From: Mimachlamys varia
Taxonomy: Eukaryota; Mollusca; Bivalvia; Pectinida; Pectinidae
Length of the DNA stretch: 64,000 nucleotides
NCBI GenBank assembly: GCA_947623455.1
Contig: OX392534.1
Span: 38,755,426 to 38,819,425 of the forward strand
Direction: 5' to 3'
The position numbers and the translations under genes are program-made. A model generated the notes under the pieces. The model made no database searches and was not told the origin of the DNA. It saw only the letters and a program-made list of their open reading frames with translations. The stretch's first letter is position 1; each line of letters opens with the position of its first letter. This document shows, piece after piece, positions 61,218 through 64,000 of this stretch.

Positions 61218-61760
61218 AAACTAGTAATGTCTGTGAGACATAAATGCCTCCATATATGCCCCTCATTTTATGGGGAAGGGGGGGGGGGCATAAAAAATCA
61301 CCAAAATCTAAACAAAAGTAAAACTTGACTGTGTCACGCTGTGGTGTGAATACAAACTAAATCTGTTAAAGGGTTCATGAGATATGTTTGAGAGACCTTT
61401 GGCCTTTAACCTTGACCAATGACCACCAGAATCTGCTCAGGTATAGAACTGGACCGTGTGATAATGTGGTGAGAATATTAGCTAAATCTGACAAGGACTT
61501 TTCAAGATATGCATGTTTGGACAAAAGACTTTGCGGACGGTCAGACATTGTATGGTCAATTCTTTCGTTTAAATATAGTCAGACAGTGTAAGAAAATAGA
61601 CATATGGACAGAATAAATCCTACTGAAATAGTGTATAAAACTCCTTGTAACAAACACATGTACAGACGGATGGACAGACAGACAGCATAGACAAATGGAC
61701 AGACAGACTGACAAACATTCAGTGCTGTGATTATATCCCCCCTTACCTAAACGGGGAGTG
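61218..61760 (+). repeat. Dispersed repeat with duplicated module and GACAGACGGA tract
   Basis: Starts AAACTAGTAATGTCTGTGAG as at 35,443. It contains a G-run near 61,268-61,279. Two diverged modules of about 123 bp are each marked by ACTGTGTCACGCTGTGGTG-like text (61,326 and 61,450). A GACAGACGGATGGACAGA-like tract (about 61,660-61,710) and a weak CCCC...GGGG terminal hairpin (61,736-61,757) follow. The layout parallels the hairpin-ended family at 1-325. Confidence 0.65.
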
Positions 61761-62091
61761 AAATTCTTTATAAAGTGTTATATAGAGGTAGGTTCAATTA
61801 GACGGTAGACATCATATCATATGTAGGCAATAGTAAGTGACAAACGTACCAGAAAAAATGTAAAGCGACATTGCTTAATTAATCTATATATATAACACAA
61901 GACTGCGCCTGGCAACGCTCAGGAAGTGTTATTTACATTTCTGTTTGTGTTGCCATATAATGGATTGTTGGATCAGCTGGTCCGATTAATTTGCTGGGCG
62001 TGTGATGGACAGAATTTATTGGAAGTGGCAAAGAAGGCAGCTGTTTTTGTACTGTTATAGATTGTGTCAAGATTGTAAGTCAAACCTGTCA
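61761..62091. other. No gene recognised
   Basis: Short AT-rich spacer before the 43-bp array. I see nothing in it. Confidence 0.5.
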
Positions 62092-62617
62092 GTCATGGGG
62101 GTCCGAACAGCTTGGAGACGGAATCACAAGGTCAGTCATAGTGGTCCACACAGCCTGGAGACAGCGTCACAAGGTCAGTCATGGTGGTCCACACAGTCTG
62201 GTGACAGTGTCACAAGGTCAGTCATGGTGGTCCGAACAGCCTGGAGATGGAATCACAAGGTGTCATGGTGGTCCACACAGTCTGGAGACAGTGTCACAAG
62301 GTCAGTCATGGTGGTCCGAACAGCCTGGAGACGGAATCACAAGGTCAGTCATAGTGGTCCACACAGCCTGGAGACAGCGTCACAAGGTCGGTCATGGTGG
62401 TCCGAACAGCCTGGAGACGGAATCACAAGGTCTGTCATGGTGGTCCACACAGTCTGGAGACAGTGTCACAAGGTCAGTCATGGTGGTCCGAACAGCCTGG
62501 AAACAGTGTCACAAGGTCAGTAATGGTGGTCCACACAGCCTGGAGACAGTGTCACAAGGTCAGGCATGGTGGTCCATACAGTCTGGAGACAGTGTCACAA
62601 GGTCAATCATGGTGGTC
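62092..62617. repeat. 43-bp minisatellite, about 12 copies, partly alternating
   Basis: The unit is GTCAGTCATGGTGGTCC, then ACACAGTCTGG or GAACAGCCTGG, then AGACAGTGTCACAAG or AGACGGAATCACAAG. The GAACAG/GAATCAC and ACACAG/GTGTCAC types alternate through most of the array, giving an 86-bp dimer. The open frames across it are repeat artefacts. Confidence 0.95.
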
Positions 62618-63333
62618 AGGGTTTGAAATTGGGTGAGACTGAAATAAATATTAAAAACCTAGAAGCACCAATGACATGCATATCCTGGGAGAACAATTAA
62701 TTTCTGCCCTAAAATATTAAACCAGTATGATTCCATCAACAAATTGCACAAAGAATTTTCATGTCAATTAGCATAATTACGGATTTCCTTCAGCCTTTTG
62801 ACAAACAAATTAAAATTATGGATGATGCTGTCAATCTTACCATGTTCAAAATGTTCATCCATTAAGTCTTTCTCATGGGATCAGTCTGGCTGCCAGTATG
62901 TCATTTCAAAAAAGTGTGACTTTATAAGGCTGAAATGCACTGCCATGTTAACATTGCAACAATAAACCGCAGACTTGTGTGCGTATAGGATTGACTAGCT
63001 AACAATAAACCTTGTCAATTGTGGAAATATAGATGTAATACATTCGGAAATTGATAAAACTCAGTCAATATACATCAACAAGTGTAACAGGACATCAGGT
63101 CATTACTCCTTTATAATCACTAGAATAATGCCATCAACAGAAATTTTAAAATGAAACTAGAAATATATTGGTGCTATGTTGGTGCAACATGAATGTCCCA
63201 GTATCCCACATTATTTCGACAAGCACAAATGTAATTCATGTCCGCAATTATAAACAAGTACAGAGTAACTTTGCCCTTCACATTTTATTTTCTAGAATCA
63301 ATCAGAATTTATAAGTGTTAACCTGTGAAACCT
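62618..63333. other. No gene recognised
   Basis: AT-rich spacer. A short AAACTAGAAATATATTGGTG at about 63,157 may be a scrap of the AAACTAG-start family. Otherwise nothing. Confidence 0.4.
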
Positions 63334-63835
63334 CCAATGAAGGAGATCTCCCTCATTCCATATCTCCAACGAAGGAGATCTCCCTCATTCCATATTTCCA
63401 ACGAAGGAGATCTCCCTCATTCCATATTTCCAACGAAGGAGATCTCCCTCATTCCATATTTCCAACGAAGGAGATCTCCCTCATTCCATATTTCCAACGA
63501 AGGAGATCTCCCTCATTCCATATTTCCAACGAAGGAGATCTCCCTCATTCCATATTTCCAACGAAGGAGATCTCCCTCATTCCATATTTCCAACGAAGGA
63601 GATCTCCCTCATTCCATATTTCCAACGAAGGAGATCTCCCTCATTCCATATTTCCAACGAAGGAGATCTCCCTCATTCCATATTTCCAATGAAGGAGATC
63701 TCCCTCATTCCATATTTCCAAAGAAGGAGATCTCCCTCATTCCATATTTCCAACGAAGGAGATCTCCCTCATTCCATATTTCCAACGAAGGAGATCTCCC
63801 TCATTTCATATTTCCAATGAGGGAGAAAGTGCATG
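63334..63835. repeat. 32-bp minisatellite, about 15 copies, highly uniform
   Basis: The unit is TCCAACGAAGGAGATCTCCC then TCATTCCATATT. Most copies are identical; a few have AATGAAGG, AAAGAAGG or ATCTCC for ATTTCC. Each unit contains the palindrome GGAGATCTCC. Because 32 is not a multiple of three, each frame cycles through all three readings (a 32-residue period) and stays open by chance. Confidence 0.97.
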
Positions 63836-64000
63836 AAATGCGACTGAAACTGCATTGCTCAATTTGCCTTTCCAATTTCATGACAATTATGTACCAAAAA
63901 ACTTCAAAATGTATCCACTTGATCCAAACACACCTGTTATGGTCATTACACAAATCTTGCAGTAAGGAGATCATTTAACCACAGGATGTTGATTTTGAGT

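Overview
The window looks like intergenic or intronic DNA from an animal, most likely a marine invertebrate and plausibly a bivalve mollusc. It is AT-rich, has no operon structure or dense coding, and is full of minisatellites. It also carries dispersed repeats of a kind I associate with bivalves: GACGG-rich tracts followed by a terminal hairpin ending near GTGAGCTAA. The species call is inference; no search was possible. Tandem arrays occupy roughly a quarter of the 64 kb, and transposable elements explain much of the rest. The only substantial protein-coding sequence is a 5'-truncated LINE reverse transcriptase at 55.1-56.6 kb.

Region by region. 1-0.32 kb: dispersed hairpin-ended repeat. 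2.6-4.9 kb: 40-bp, 17-bp and 41-bp arrays. 7.07-10.23 kb: 52-bp minisatellite with about 1.14-kb higher-order periodicity. 12.7-15.8 kb: a nest of four elements whose target-site duplications can be read. 16.13-16.31 kb: short pogo-like MITE. 17.1-17.9 kb: 30-bp array. 19.8-32.45 kb: a 24-bp minisatellite split by a 10,101-bp element that has 596-bp inverted ends, CACTG termini and a TCT target duplication. That element itself contains two nested TTAA-flanked elements and several hairpins. 33.0-34.0 kb: 36-42-bp array. 34.7-34.9 kb: tRNA-derived SINE. 35.06-35.14 kb: a candidate 82-nt host exon on the minus strand.

36-42 kb: second and third copies of the hairpin-ended repeat, a possible LINE scrap and a 61-bp array. 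42.57-44.36 kb: 18-bp array with a 118-bp higher-order unit. 45.4-46.0 kb: 30-bp array. 48.45-51.33 kb: a 2.9-kb strand-asymmetric polypyrimidine array with a 591-bp internal duplication. 54.7-56.8 kb: 66-bp array interrupted by the LINE. 61.2-61.8 kb: dispersed repeat. 62.1-63.8 kb: 43-bp and 32-bp arrays.

No genes act together here. The biology is that of mobile elements and satellites: elements insert into tandem arrays and into each other, and arrays expand by segmental duplication. The strongest candidate for something undescribed is the 10.1-kb CACTG-ended element. Its ends are about 99% identical, yet it has no visible transposase. Next are the four-deep nest at 13-15.8 kb and the hairpin-ended family whose stem bases covary between copies. 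Very long open frames in the 18-bp, 24-bp and polypyrimidine arrays are by-products of repeat units lacking stop codons, not genes.
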